A stretch of DNA of 64,000 nt from Bedellia somnulentella (lineage: Eukaryota > Arthropoda > Insecta > Lepidoptera > Bedelliidae): NCBI GenBank assembly GCA_963576735.1, contig OY755175.1, forward strand, positions 7,518,401 through 7,582,400, written 5' to 3'. The notes under the pieces are model-generated. The model was not told the DNA's origin. It did no database searches and saw only the letters and a list, made by a program, of their open reading frames with translations. The translations under genes were made by a program, and so were the position numbers. Positions 1 through 10,286 of the stretch are shown piece after piece; positions within the stretch are counted from its first letter, which is position 1; every line of letters starts with the position of its first letter.

Positions 1-590
1 GCCAAATAAACAATTTTTCTTCTTCTTGTTCTTCTTCATTTCTTTTTTGAGTGCCCTATTTCTATGTGCCCAAAATTTAGGGACTAAGATAGATACATTA
101 CCATATTTGGGTTGCTCATCATATAAGCCGGAAGTCATAGCAGGTCGGCTAGACTTAGGATACGGATTTGTTGGCAATCGCATTTTTCAATTAGCATAAA
201 GTTTGGAATAATTAGGAGATTCACTTGAGTTATGAAATTCGATTTACTGGATTAGTAACTGTTTAATAATATGTTTCTGTATTTTTATCCAAAGATTAAA
301 AAAAGCTATTATTACACGTATGCTGTCTTGTCACGTATGTTGTCAGTATTATTTAATCATGCTATTTTTAAAAAAACCGTATACATATTTTTAATTAATT
401 TCCAATCATAAATATATTTTTCTACATAATTTACTACAGATATTTTTTAAACGCCAAAAATTTACATTTATAATGGCTACCGCTGCTTCACTCAAGATAC
501 TCACGGCTATAAATTCCTAGAAAGGGTAGCCAGAGCTTCTGAATACAAATTTGCATTTTATATCAATATATATTTTTTTTACGATTACAG
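1..590. other. Intron sequence of Mo25/CAB39 (5' part outside window)
   Basis: AT-rich intronic DNA that ends in a splice acceptor (ACGATTACAG at 581-590) just before the Mo25 exon. It holds a short fragment of SINE-like family A at 497-541 (CTCACGGCTATAAATTCC). I see no exon here. Confidence 0.7.
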
Positions 591-860
591 GAACTACTAA
601 CACGACACAAAATCCTAAGCGCCGAGTTTCTAGAAGCCAACTATGATAAAGTATTCGGCCATTACCAGCGACTCCTGAACTCAGAAAACTACGTGACGAG
701 GCGCCAAAGTCTCAAGCTTCTTGGAGAGTTATTACTTGATAGACACAACTTCTCAATCATGACACGGTACATCACAAACCCTGACAACCTTAAACTAATG
801 ATGAATATGCTCAAAGAAAAGTCCAGGAATATTCAGTTTGAAGCCTTCCATGTTTTCAAG
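591..860 (+). CDS. Mo25: Mo25/CAB39 penultimate coding exon
   Basis: A 270-nt exon of 90 complete codons (phase 0 at both ends), flanked by an AG acceptor at 589-590 and GTAAGC donor at 861. It encodes helical-repeat sequence of the Mo25 (calcium-binding protein 39) scaffold, including [36 protein letters not shown] and [11 protein letters not shown], which are very close to animal Mo25 alpha. Known role of the family: an armadillo-like scaffold that binds the STRAD pseudokinase and activates the LKB1 kinase complex and related STE20 kinases in the cytoplasm. Earlier exons lie left of the window. The reading continues directly into the exon at 7081 (FEAFHVFK then VFVANPNK), so the LINE between them is intronic. 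Confidence 0.95.
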
Positions 861-1250
861 GTAAGCTTAAGTTTTATGTAGAAAATTGGGTTCTTTTAAT
901 ATCATTACATTACAATAGGATCTTTTGTTAAATTTGAACCATAGTTACTTTTCTCATTGCTATAAATCCCTGAAAAAGAGTAGACAGGGACTCAGAATAG
1001 GCTATTTGACTGTAATAAAAATATACATTTCTTTTATTTCTTAGTCTTAATATTACTTTTTTGGAGCAATTGGTAATAATGCGAGATAAAAATAATGCAT
1101 TATTTCACTAAAATCCGTCTTCTAAAATAAGTATTTTTGATGCAACTGTCACGTGACTAAAAACGACCGTGATTGGCTATTTCTATAATGACGTAGATCG
1201 CGCATAAACAGACTGTGTATCGCTTCGCTCATTGGTGTTTATTGCCGAAT

Positions 1251-1258
1251 TGACGTCA
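1251..1258. promoter_or_regulatory. Perfect CRE-like palindrome TGACGTCA
   Basis: An eight-base palindrome matching the consensus site of CREB/ATF bZIP factors. A half-site TGACGTAG lies about 65 bp upstream. It sits about 1.1 kb before the LINE ORF1, so it could be part of the element's internal promoter or an intronic element of Mo25. Function is inferred only. Confidence 0.3.
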
Positions 1259-1469
1259 TTTGTGCTACAGCCGCCATATTACTTAAAGTCGCGTTTTCGC
1301 GGCACATTTGAATATTGCATTTTCTTTTTCGATTTTTTAATAAAATAGCTACATAGAAGACAGAAAAATATTTTTTTAGGGCTCCTTATAAACAAATTAA
1401 CACCGTAAGATAGTTTTCAAAGTGGAAAATATATTGTAACTGATCAAATAAACTTTAGATACACAAATT

Positions 1470-1539
1470 CATACAAAATATTACCATGTCAGGTGTTTCA
1501 TACAAAATATTACCATGTCTATCGGGTAGATCGGGTAGA
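1470..1539. repeat. Short tandem duplications upstream of the LINE
   Basis: A 21-bp unit ending ATATTACCATGTC occurs at 1470-1490 and again at 1499-1519. It is followed by ATCGGGTAG repeated twice (about 1521-1539). Such short repeats are common in non-LTR 5' UTRs, but could also be local slippage. Confidence 0.6.
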
Positions 1540-2374
1540 TCGAAATAATATCTAATTCGTGCTTAGCTATTTAATTTTCGCTATAATTGTTAAAAAGCAT
1601 AGAAATAAACCATAAATGGTTGTAAATTAGTTATTGGTGCGTATTTCATCCACACAAGTGTTATCTTAGAGTAATATTAAGTGAATGTGACAAAATAAGT
1701 GATTAAAGTTTGTGACGTTTTTAACGGCTGAAACCAAACAAAGGAAAACATCGCTAGATAGGAGAACCCTTGCCGAGTAAACCAGCTAAGTAAATTTATG
1801 TATTTTTGAACAATAATAGGTATTTCAATTTAATAAAAATCCTATATTAGTTATAAAACAACGGTCTTCATTTGATCACCGCTTCAACTAAGTAAGAGTG
1901 AGACAAATAGCTGGTTTCTTATTACTTACTATCTTTCAAACACGGGTTCGATTCCCGTTATTAATTATTATAGTTCATAATTATATATACTTTTCTTTTC
2001 TTTACATTAAGTGAATTTATCATATAAAATCTTTTTCTACTGAGCTATTTAATCGCATTCCTTCACTTATTATAATATTAGGTACTTATTAGAATTTGTG
2101 AGTACAAATTGTTTGTCGTAAAGGATACAATAAATAGTAAAACGTTAATATTTAAAAATAAATTAAGGTAGTGATAACACTCGGTGTCATATTTTGAGTG
2201 TTACATTTATGATTATATTGTTTAGTTAATAGAAAACAAACGATAAATAATAACTTTATATCTTTGTTGTAAGTAGGCGCTTGTGTGGATTGAAATATTT
2301 TAGTATTAGGATTATCGTTCGCTATAGTAACGCTTTAAACTAGTATATAATATTAAGACTGTTCGTTTCGTAAA

Positions 2375-3706
2375 ATGGACTCGATTACAACTCGTAGAAT
2401 GGCTGCCGAACAAAAATATGAAAAATTAAAAAGAGAGTTAAATGATGCAGAACAATTAAAAAATAGGCTTTTAGAAGAACGGGACGAAAACGTTTTAGCT
2501 ATTCGTAATTTAAAGTTGAAAAATAGTAATCTTTTAGAAAAAATTGTGTTGCTTCGTGAATCTTACGACATTTCTCAAGTGGAATTAGAAAACCAGCAGA
2601 TATTAATATTAAAGCATGAGGATCAGTGCGCAAAGCATGAAGTAGCTTTAGAGCGAATTCATATTCTGAATGAGCAGTTGGCAGAGGCACACGCTCAATT
2701 GGCGGAATTCCATAGAATAAAGAATATTCACGAAGACTCTCACGCAGTTTCTTTATGTGCCGAACTTGAGGCAGAATCATTATCTTCTATGACCTCTTTT
2801 AAATATTCAAAAACTTTCAGTCGTAAACAGTGTAAAAAATATAAATTAGTTAAAAAACGTATATACAACACAAACAAAAGTCTTATAAGTATGAAAAATA
2901 GTATAAAATTCATAAACAAGTCTTACAGAAAAATTGATTTACTAAACCAAATAGATAGTTTGAATGATAAACTGAGTGAGCTGATTGTTAGTCAGGAAGA
3001 TCTGCATTTAAGATACAAACATATCGGCAGTCTTATAGACAAAGAGACGGCTACTCTGAATAGTCATATTTCCTCAAATAGCGTTATATCTCAGTCACCC
3101 CAACCAAGTAATGGGATTACATTACCAACTGTTAGCACGCCGCCGCCGGCAAACAGAACATTAGTATTTTCGGACGGCATGGCCGTAGGTTTTGGCGAAA
3201 TACTAAATAAGTATCTTAATCAACAGGTCATTAACCATTGCTATACGGGTGCAAACTTTAATTATATAGTAGAACGAATATTATTAGGCACTTATGACGA
3301 ATATACAACGATTGTCGTACTGGTCGGCAATAGTATAGGATTAAATAAGTATTTATTAAATAAAAGTATAAATAAACTTTTGGAAATACAAAAAATATAT
3401 AAATGTAAATTTATATTTTGTACCTTTCCATACTTACTTAATATGAAGCAGAATGACAATATTCATATTATGAATAATTTAATATGTCACGTGACATGTT
3501 GTCAAAGCGACAATTTGTTTTGTTTGGATTTGAATAAGTTTTTACCTTATTCAAATTCTCGACTGGGTACTGTATACATACCCTTAAATCAAAAGCGGAA
3601 CATTGCTAAATTATTAGCATATAATATATCTGACCCCCATATATTTAATATAAGGGGAAACTTACTTCTAGTATGCGATGGTGGAAACCATAATTTAAAC
3701 TTTTAA
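2375..3706 (+). CDS. LINE ORF1: coiled-coil protein with a C-terminal SGNH-like block
   Basis: A 443-residue intact frame starting at ATG (TCGTAAAATGG). Residues 1-115 are charged and heptad-like (EQKYEKLKRELNDAEQLKN), predicting a coiled coil; a second basic and helical stretch spans about 150-225. After a proline-rich linker (PPPANRT), residues 262-430 form a globular region with RTLVFSDGMAVG and VVLVGNSIG. These resemble the placement of the GDS and GxND blocks of SGNH esterase domains found in ORF1 of some CR1-group LINEs, but the residues are altered. The same region occurs in the related minus-strand LINE at 39412-40005. Its likely role is RNA binding and particle assembly; enzymatic activity is doubtful. 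It ends 8 bp before ORF2. Confidence 0.8.
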   Translation: MDSITTRRMAAEQKYEKLKRELNDAEQLKNRLLEERDENVLAIRNLKLKNSNLLEKIVLLRESYDISQVELENQQILILKHEDQCAKHEVALERIHILNEQLAEAHAQLAEFHRIKNIHEDSHAVSLCAELEAESLSSMTSFKYSKTFSRKQCKKYKLVKKRIYNTNKSLISMKNSIKFINKSYRKIDLLNQIDSLNDKLSELIVSQEDLHLRYKHIGSLIDKETATLNSHISSNSVISQSPQPSNGITLPTVSTPPPANRTLVFSDGMAVGFGEILNKYLNQQVINHCYTGANFNYIVERILLGTYDEYTTIVVLVGNSIGLNKYLLNKSINKLLEIQKIYKCKFIFCTFPYLLNMKQNDNIHIMNNLICHVTCCQSDNLFCLDLNKFLPYSNSRLGTVYIPLNQKRNIAKLLAYNISDPHIFNIRGNLLLVCDGGNHNLNF

Positions 3707-3714
3707 GAGTGACA

Positions 3715-6690
3715 ATGGAAGAGCCTCCTGTCGTCCTTAAGTCGTCACCTAACATCAATATTGTAAACAAGGAAGGAGGTTCTTCTGGCAATATTAATAA
3801 AAAGAATACTTTACAAGGAGTCTCCCAGTTTAAACTTGTATGTCAAAATACTCAGGGGTTTTCTTGTAAAGAATTAGAAATAGAACTGTTTTTGGAAAAA
3901 TATGAAATAGATTGTTTATGTGTTACTGAACACTGGCTTAAGAATTGCGAACTCATATTTGGTTTTGAAAACTATTATTTAGCTAGCAACTACTGCCGCA
4001 ATTCTAAAGCCTGTGGTGGCTCCGCTATATTTTTAAAAAATAATATTAAATCAAAAATTCGTAATGATATTCTAAAGTTAAGCGTTGAGCAAGTCGTGGA
4101 ATTATCCTGCATAGAGTTAAAAAACTATTTCTTAGTATGTGTGTATCGACCCCCTTATAACCAAAATTATGATAAATTCGAAAATGTAATGGAAGATGTA
4201 TTAAGCAAAGTTTTCAGGAATAAAAAACGTATAATAATATGTGGAGACTTCAATGTGGATCTCCTACAAGACAGTTATCTTAAAACACGGTTGATGAGTT
4301 TATTCCAATCGTTCAATTTAGAAAATTTATTCTTGGAACCGACTAGAATCAAAACATGCTTAGATAATGTATTTACTAATGCAGATTTTTCAAGTAAAAG
4401 TGTTATAAATAAACTAAAGTCTGATCACAGCGGCCTTTTTGTTAGCTTTCCTCTAGAGATACCAGAACCAAAAATTGTTATTAAAAAAAGGCATATTACT
4501 GCTAGTAAAGTAGAAAAATATATAAATATAATAAGCTCTAAGTTGCCTACATTTACAATTAATAAAAACTCAGATACTAGCTATGATATCTTTTATAATG
4601 TTCTGATAAATGAGTTTAATGAAATTTTCAATGTAAAAAATTTAACTATTACCAGTAAATTTAAGTTTTGTGAGTGGGCAACACCAAGTATTTATAGATC
4701 AAGAGAAAAACTCTTCGATTTATATGATCAAAAAGCTTATAGTAATAATAATGAATTGAGTGAATATGTAAAAAAATACTCAAAAATATTTAATAAAGTA
4801 TGTAAAGAGGCTAAAGCCAGATACCTAAGCCGACGTATCCGAACATCCGATAATAAAGTTAAAACAGTGTGGAATATTATCAACACCCAAACAGGCCGAG
4901 GTAAACCATGTGATCAGGAGTTCTGTGTTCGATCTGATAAAGGTCTGACTACCTCTAATGAGGAAATCGCTTGTATTTTTGAAAAATATTTTACTGACAT
5001 ACCATCAAAAACAACTGAATATTTAAACACATCGGTCATAAAAGCTCAACACTTGTTACAACAAAATGTTGATAGGTGCGAAACTTTGTTTTGTTTTAAA
5101 GATGTCAGCCCTACAGATATCGAAAAATGTTTTAAATCATTTAAACTAAAAAGTTCTGAAGACATTTGGGGTATGTCAGTGAAAGTTTGCCATAATTTTA
5201 TTGTAACTTTGTCTCCATATTTAGCAGACATATTTAATGAATGTATAAGAAATAAAATCTTTCCAAATCTCATGAAACATAGTAAAATTGTACCTCTTCT
5301 TAAATCCGGAGGAGATAAAATTAGTCCTGATGGTTATAGACCCATATCAATTCTGCCAGTTTTAAGTAAAATTTTCGAAAAACTAATGTTCAATCAAATG
5401 CTTTTGCATTTCGCTTCAAACAAATTGTTTCATCCAAAACAATTTGGCTTTACGAAGGGCCGCTCTACCACCGATGCAGGCGTTGCCTTAATGAAACACA
5501 TTTTTGATTCGTGGGAACGCAAAAATGATGCTATTGGTTTGTTTTGCGATCTTACGAAGGCATTTGATTGTGCAGATCATGAAATCCTTTTTATTAAATT
5601 AGAACATTATGGCATACAAGGTGACGCACTTAAATTAATAAAGTCTTACTTTTCGGATCGGATACAGAAAGTGCAAATCAATAATGCAATATCACCTGGA
5701 ACTCATGTAAAAATGGGTGTTCCGCAGGGTTCTATTTTGGGCCCATTTTTATTTTTAGTTTATATTAATGATTTGCCGTTCATGGTCGAGAAAATGTCCG
5801 AGATAGTGTTATTTGCTGATGATACTTCTTTAGTATTTGACGTTGAAAGAAATAATCAGAATATTGACGAGGTGAATAACACGGTTTCACAGATTCAAAC
5901 ATGGTTTGCTTCCAATAATCTTGTACTGAATGGTAAAAAAACCAAATGCATTAAATTTGTATTACCTAATGTTAGGTGCGTTGATAACGAAATAATTTTA
6001 AATAATGAAAAGTTAGTATTTTCGGATGACACAGTTTTCTTAGGGATAACTCTGGACTCCAAGCTCCAATGGGGACCCCACATTAGCTCACTAGCTGGCA
6101 GGCTAAGTAGTGCTGCATATGCCGTTAGGAAAATAAGACATTTGACAGATGTACAGACAGCTCGATTAGTTTATTACAGCTATTTTCATAGTGTAATGTC
6201 TTACGGTATTTTACTCTGGGGCAGAGCAGCTGATGTTGGTTCCATATTTATTCTCCAAAAGAGAGCAATAAGAGCTATATACAATTTGAGATCCCGAGAT
6301 TCCCTGAGGGAATTGTTTAAAACAATAAATATAATGACACTGCCATGTCAATATATTTATGAAAATATTATGTATGTAAGAAAGAATCAGGCCTCTTTTG
6401 TGAAAAATTGTGACAGACATATTCGAAACCTGAGAGACAACAATAAAATATCAGTACCAAAATACAGATTGTCAAAAGTAAATACATCTTTCATGGGGTT
6501 ATGCGTAAAAATGTATAATAAAATACCTGAGGACATTTTAAATTTAACAGAAACAAAATTCAAAGCAGCAGTTAAAAGAAATCTTAGTTCGAAAGCCTAT
6601 TACAATGTCAATGATTACATTAATGATGAAGTGGCTTGGTGTCATCAGGGCTCTGTGCAGGATGTTTCCGGGCTAACACCAAAATTGTAA
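3715..6690 (+). CDS. LINE ORF2: APE endonuclease plus reverse transcriptase
   Basis: An intact frame of about 991 residues. ATG at 3715 is the first in-frame ATG, 8 bases after the ORF1 stop; a GTG at 3709 is less likely. The N-terminal 240 residues are an APE-type endonuclease: VCQNTQGFS, the catalytic Glu in VTEHWL, CGDFNVDLL and the terminal KSDH motif. The reverse transcriptase follows: YRPISILPVLSKIFEKLM near residue 545, catalytic Asp in FCDLTKAFDCADH near 612, GVPQGSILGPFLF near 670 and LFADDTSLVF with the Asp pair near 703. The C-terminal region has the RAIRAIYNL-type segment common in Jockey and CR1 LINEs. All key residues are present, so the protein could be active. It performs target-primed reverse transcription of the element RNA. 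Confidence 0.92.
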   Translation: MEEPPVVLKSSPNINIVNKEGGSSGNINKKNTLQGVSQFKLVCQNTQGFSCKELEIELFLEKYEIDCLCVTEHWLKNCELIFGFENYYLASNYCRNSKACGGSAIFLKNNIKSKIRNDILKLSVEQVVELSCIELKNYFLVCVYRPPYNQNYDKFENVMEDVLSKVFRNKKRIIICGDFNVDLLQDSYLKTRLMSLFQSFNLENLFLEPTRIKTCLDNVFTNADFSSKSVINKLKSDHSGLFVSFPLEIPEPKIVIKKRHITASKVEKYINIISSKLPTFTINKNSDTSYDIFYNVLINEFNEIFNVKNLTITSKFKFCEWATPSIYRSREKLFDLYDQKAYSNNNELSEYVKKYSKIFNKVCKEAKARYLSRRIRTSDNKVKTVWNIINTQTGRGKPCDQEFCVRSDKGLTTSNEEIACIFEKYFTDIPSKTTEYLNTSVIKAQHLLQQNVDRCETLFCFKDVSPTDIEKCFKSFKLKSSEDIWGMSVKVCHNFIVTLSPYLADIFNECIRNKIFPNLMKHSKIVPLLKSGGDKISPDGYRPISILPVLSKIFEKLMFNQMLLHFASNKLFHPKQFGFTKGRSTTDAGVALMKHIFDSWERKNDAIGLFCDLTKAFDCADHEILFIKLEHYGIQGDALKLIKSYFSDRIQKVQINNAISPGTHVKMGVPQGSILGPFLFLVYINDLPFMVEKMSEIVLFADDTSLVFDVERNNQNIDEVNNTVSQIQTWFASNNLVLNGKKTKCIKFVLPNVRCVDNEIILNNEKLVFSDDTVFLGITLDSKLQWGPHISSLAGRLSSAAYAVRKIRHLTDVQTARLVYYSYFHSVMSYGILLWGRAADVGSIFILQKRAIRAIYNLRSRDSLRELFKTINIMTLPCQYIYENIMYVRKNQASFVKNCDRHIRNLRDNNKISVPKYRLSKVNTSFMGLCVKMYNKIPEDILNLTETKFKAAVKRNLSSKAYYNVNDYINDEVAWCHQGSVQDVSGLTPKL

Positions 6691-7080
6691 TGGACGTTAA
6701 AAAAAGATGTGTGTTGACGAGTTTCTTACGGGTTCTTCTCTCAACAAAACACCTTCCGAATCCGAAGTAAACTTAGTATTAAGTTAAAATTTGACGTTCA
6801 AAAAACAAAGATTTATCTTTTTATTTTGAAATAAATGATTATTTTATTTTATTTTATTTTATTTTTCGTGGTGATTTTATAAAAAAAACATATTGTATTA
6901 TTATTTTATTGACTGACAGATCCCTTTTAGTTATTGAATTAGTTTAAAACTGTAAATATATGTACTTGACGTGTAATAAAGAGTTATTCTATTCTACATT
7001 AGAACAAATGTTAGAAAAAGAAGTTTTGAAGCACCGTAACGACATTTATATTTTTCATAACATCGTATTCTATTCCACAG

Positions 7081-7260
7081 GTATTCGTAGCAAATCCCAA
7101 CAAACCGAAGCCAATCCTGGACATCCTGCTTAGGAATCAAGACAAGCTCGTAGATTTCCTCACCAAGTTCCACACGGATCGCTGCGAGGACGAACAGTTC
7201 AACGATGAGAAAGCTTACCTTATAAAGCAGATCAAAGAGCTAAAACCCGTCGAACACTGA
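7081..7260 (+). CDS. Mo25: Mo25/CAB39 last coding exon with stop codon
   Basis: It begins right after a TATTCCACAG acceptor and runs 59 codons to TGA at 7258-7260. It encodes [17 protein letters not shown], then [19 protein letters not shown] and [19 protein letters not shown]. This is the conserved C-terminus of Mo25 proteins, whose concave surface contacts STRAD and STE20-type kinases. Phase 0 matches the exon ending at 860. The intron between them is 6.2 kb, and most of it is the LINE. Confidence 0.95.
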   Translation, partial: VFVANPNKPKPILDILLRNQDKLVDFLTKFHTDRCEDEQFNDEKAYLIKQIKELKPVEH

Positions 7261-8055
7261 TCACTGCATTTCACCTACTTCCTTTCCATAAAGACTTCAC
7301 TTCATATCAATGGACTATTTGACGACATCACAATACAATGTGATACAGTTTTTCACTGATGCTAAGTAGAAGTCAGTAAGTTAGTTATAGATGCTATACC
7401 TATTTAATTGCTTCTAAGTCACCCCGGGGTGCCATGGCGATACGCTAGTGTGCTAAACAACCATACGATGCCACCCCGACGAGGATTTACAATGGGACTG
7501 TGATGTCACGGAGATATGCGCTACGAGCAAATTAACGTTTTATAAAATTTTGTAGAAACTAGTGTTTATCCGATGGTTGGACTTATATTTTGTAAGTTGT
7601 TACAAACCATTTTAGTTTATGACGATAGTAACGACCCTGAATCATAATCGAAATAAGTCGCGTTAGATTACGAGATGTCATAAGTGATTAGCATTTGAGT
7701 AATAGGGATGATGCAGCCTAAGATCTATGTAGGAAACGAGACTTGTACATATGACACTATTTTATTAGAAAGTTTGTAAGTTTCTTTGTATTCTAGTTCG
7801 ATGGAGGTATGAAATGTTGACGACGAAATATACATATATTTTCAGTATTCCTTCAGAGCGATCATTCGCGTGAATTCTACCGCTGTTCGATGTAACGAAT
7901 CAGGTTCGATTCTAGCAATTATTTTCTGTTAATTACTATTTAATATTTAGTTGTAATGTCCAAATTTTGTGTAGGATATATTAAGTATTTTAATTTCCTT
8001 TGCGTCAAACAAATACATTATATTGAAACTAAATAAATATTATTTAAACCGGTTT
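7261..8055 (+). other. Mo25: Mo25 3' untranslated region
   Basis: About 800 bp of non-coding sequence follows the stop codon and contains no recognisable repeat. It ends at AATAAA (8032-8037), after which family A relics begin near 8133. The extent is inferred from the polyadenylation signal. Confidence 0.65.
8032..8037 (+). terminator. Polyadenylation signal AATAAA of Mo25
   Basis: Canonical hexamer about 770 bp after the stop, followed by a T-rich stretch (GTCTTTATTTTTATT), as expected for cleavage near 8050-8060. Confidence 0.6.
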
Positions 8056-8059
8056 GCGT

Positions 8060-8922
8060 CTTTATTTTTATTAATCCTTTGGAATAATCTATTTCATCTT
8101 GACACAAAGCAAAATTATTGTCAAGTCACAATATCCACAGCTATAAATCCCCTAAAGGGGTAGCCAGAGCCACAGAATTGGAAATTCTTTAGTCACGTTT
8201 GGTGGAGGAATGGAGTATTACTTACTTAGCTCCAATATCCCAAGTTGCTTATTATATCATCCCACGGGAATAAATAGGGTTAGTGCTATAGACTATACAG
8301 CTGCATTTAATTAATAAGTAAGTAGTACCTATCTCTGTGATTCCACGCAAGGGAGACCACTATGCTATATTTATTTATATCTGCAACTTATAAACCTCAA
8401 GGATTTTTGTATTCCTGAAATGCAAAGATTTATCTTTCCATATAATTTAATGCCGGTGACTGCGTTCTCGGATCTTGCCCTAAGTTCAGGAACATTATGG
8501 ATTTTTTTCTTGTATGCGGGGGCAAAGTCTTTTGGGGAAAAGTCAGCCATTTTCATAAGTGCCGTTTGTTTTACTCCCACCAATCCTTTTAATACTTTCA
8601 GGCTACACACATACTTTATACTCACGACTATTATCCTAAAAAAGGTTGTCGAGCTTCAGAATATAAATTTTATTACTCTCTTATGGAAGAGGGGAAAAGA
8701 TACTCTGCATTTTATAAAGGATCGTTGGTGATGGGGTGGGGTCCTAGTCGTATCGCCAAAATTACCTAAAACCCCAACATATAAAAAAAACAAAAAGATG
8801 CAGAATTAAGCGTCTTCCAAACACAATCAGTGGTCACCAAAGATGTGTTATCAGGGGCCGTAGTAGAAGAGCTGTTTTTAAACCACAAGATTTGTAATGA
8901 AAAGAACTTGCGGGCGGGCAAA
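8060..8922. other. Intergenic stretch with a family A relic and an unassigned open frame
   Basis: A family A fragment lies at 8133-8190 (minus sense). On the minus strand, an open frame at 8371-8625 includes KMADFSPKDFAPAYKKK and NVPELRARSENAVTG, which looks protein-like. I cannot match it to a family, and it has no clear splice sites. The plus strand is also open over 8420-8731. Treat it as unknown, possibly a fragment of a retrocopied gene or of a transposon. Confidence 0.4.
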
Positions 8923-9645
8923 TCTATACTAATATTAAAAAGCTGAAGAGTTTGTTTGTTTGAACGCTAGGATCTTAGGAACACCACCTCTTCTGAACAC
9001 CAGGTGACAAAGTCACGTGATGTTCAGAAGTATTAGTACCTCTGCCAACCCCTTCGGGGATATTCGGCGTGAACGTTTATGTTTATGTTATGATCTTAGG
9101 AACTGGCCAATCATATGTATAATATATGTATAATCATAAAAAGTATGTATTAAAGAATTATTCTTCTTTAAATGATCTAAAAAAATGTGCAGGACTGTAT
9201 ATGTCTATCTTTTATGATTGACTCACTATAACCATTTTTATGGTAACAAAATTGGTTGAAATTAAAGCATTATTGCTAATTATATGCCATTATATTTTAT
9301 CAACATAATATTAACCCTTATCCAAATAAATGTGTTGTTGATTAAGAGTACTTATTTAATTGTGAACAAAGCGGTCCTTGACATGACTTAATTTTAATTA
9401 ACATCTTAGAAGATAATGCAATTTTAAAATTACTCCTAAATACTAACAAAATTTACACGCGAGGATGAAGTGCAAGACAAGATGGACTGACTGACTCAGA
9501 ATCAATGCTCAGCTGAAACTACGAAAAACACCTTTTTTCTCATCGAATGACAGAGACCCTCAACGGTTCAGTTTATGATACTGAAATAGTCTGACGACGT
9601 GAAAGTCTACACTTTTCACAGTACGAAGTCTGTCGGGTCAGCTAG
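8923..9645 (+). mobile_element. Non-autonomous Helitron (with nested SINE B)
   Basis: It starts TCTATACTAATATTA after an A and ends CGGGTCAGCTAG before a T: the TC...CTAG termini and A/T insertion site of Helitrons. The ends match the inverted copy at 51676-52722 (AGCTGAAGAGTTTGTTTG near the 5' end, GACAGACTTCGTAC in reverse near the 3' end). There are no coding sequences, so mobilisation would need a rolling-circle Rep/helicase supplied elsewhere. A truncated SINE-like family B copy is inserted at 8983-9091. Confidence 0.85.
8983..9091 (+). mobile_element. 5'-truncated SINE-like family B copy
   Basis: It carries only the 3' part of family B (TTCTGAACACCAGGTGAC to GGCGTGAACGTTTATG plus tail). 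The target duplication GATCTTAGGAAC flanks it at 8971-8982 and 9092-9103 inside the Helitron. Truncation plus duplication indicates LINE-mediated insertion after the Helitron had landed. Confidence 0.85.
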
Positions 9646-10040
9646 TAATATATAAAGCTTTTACATACTAATGATTTCATCTCTCATATGAACAACTTTC
9701 ATAGCACTTATCTACTAGCCTCTTTGATTCTCCAAGATGTAGATGTGGAGATAACTTAAATTTTAACCCCCTATATTTACTAAGTACAAAATTTGAAAAA
9801 ATACCTCTGGGTCTGCCATTAAATAAACTTGATTTGTATTTTTATATTGACAGGCTTGGGCAATATTTTATTGCTCTGTTTTTATTCATGTGGCCTTAGA
9901 CAAATTTTCTTGAGTATCTTATTAACAATAGTAATGATATTGGGGTGAATAACATAGAACCGTGTTAATATAGATTAGTTATTGGTGGTACAAACCAATG
10001 ATTACTGCAGCGCCTCCTGATCCTGTCTAAAAATACGCAC
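9646..10040. other. Intergenic, nothing recognised
   Basis: AT-rich sequence without open frames, RNA genes or family members that I can identify. Confidence 0.6.
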
Positions 10041-10286
10041 CATACATACATATACTCACGGCTATAAATCCCTAGAAGGGGTAGCCAGAGCTAGGGAATT
10101 AGAAATTCCTCAACCACTTTTGGAAAGTTGAGTGGGGAAAAGATGGTAAAATAAAGGTTGTTGGTGATGGGTCTCCAACCGCATCGCCCAATATTCCCTT
10201 AAAAGCCCCAATACCGTTAGTCGCCTTTTACGTACACCCACCGGAAGAAATGGGGTAGCACTATTCTAAGCCGGCACTACACGGCA
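10041..10286 (-). mobile_element. SINE-like family A copy
   Basis: Complete copy read on the minus strand, from the GTGTAGTGCCGGCTTAG head (near 10285) through CCCCAATACCG, CATCTTTTCCCC and CTCTGGCTACCCC to a CATA/TATG tail at 10041. About 245 bp. Confidence 0.8.

Larger units (their letters stand above)
861..2374. other. Mo25 last intron, left part, probably including the 5' region of the LINE
   Basis: No host exon is visible. A short family A relic lies near 960-990. From about 1140 the sequence is less AT-rich and carries a palindromic TGACGTCA at 1251-1258. It then runs through short tandem duplications to the start codon of the LINE ORF1 at 2375. The true 5' boundary of the LINE cannot be placed from one copy; it may lie anywhere between about 1100 and 2300. 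Confidence 0.5.
2375..6996 (+). mobile_element. Full-length or near-full-length CR1/Jockey-superfamily LINE in the last intron of Mo25
   Basis: Two adjacent intact reading frames (coiled-coil ORF1, then endonuclease plus reverse transcriptase ORF2), a roughly 300-bp 3' UTR and a terminal AATAAAGAGTTATTCTATTC tail identify a two-ORF APE-type LINE. The TTCTA tail motif is also found, inverted and with more repeats, at 57832-57850, marking a second copy's 3' end. The element lies in the same orientation as Mo25. It has no obvious target duplication, which is usual for CR1-group elements. Lack of stops or frameshifts suggests recent insertion. The exact clade (CR1, Daphne, Crack or relatives) would need a phylogeny. 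Confidence 0.85.
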
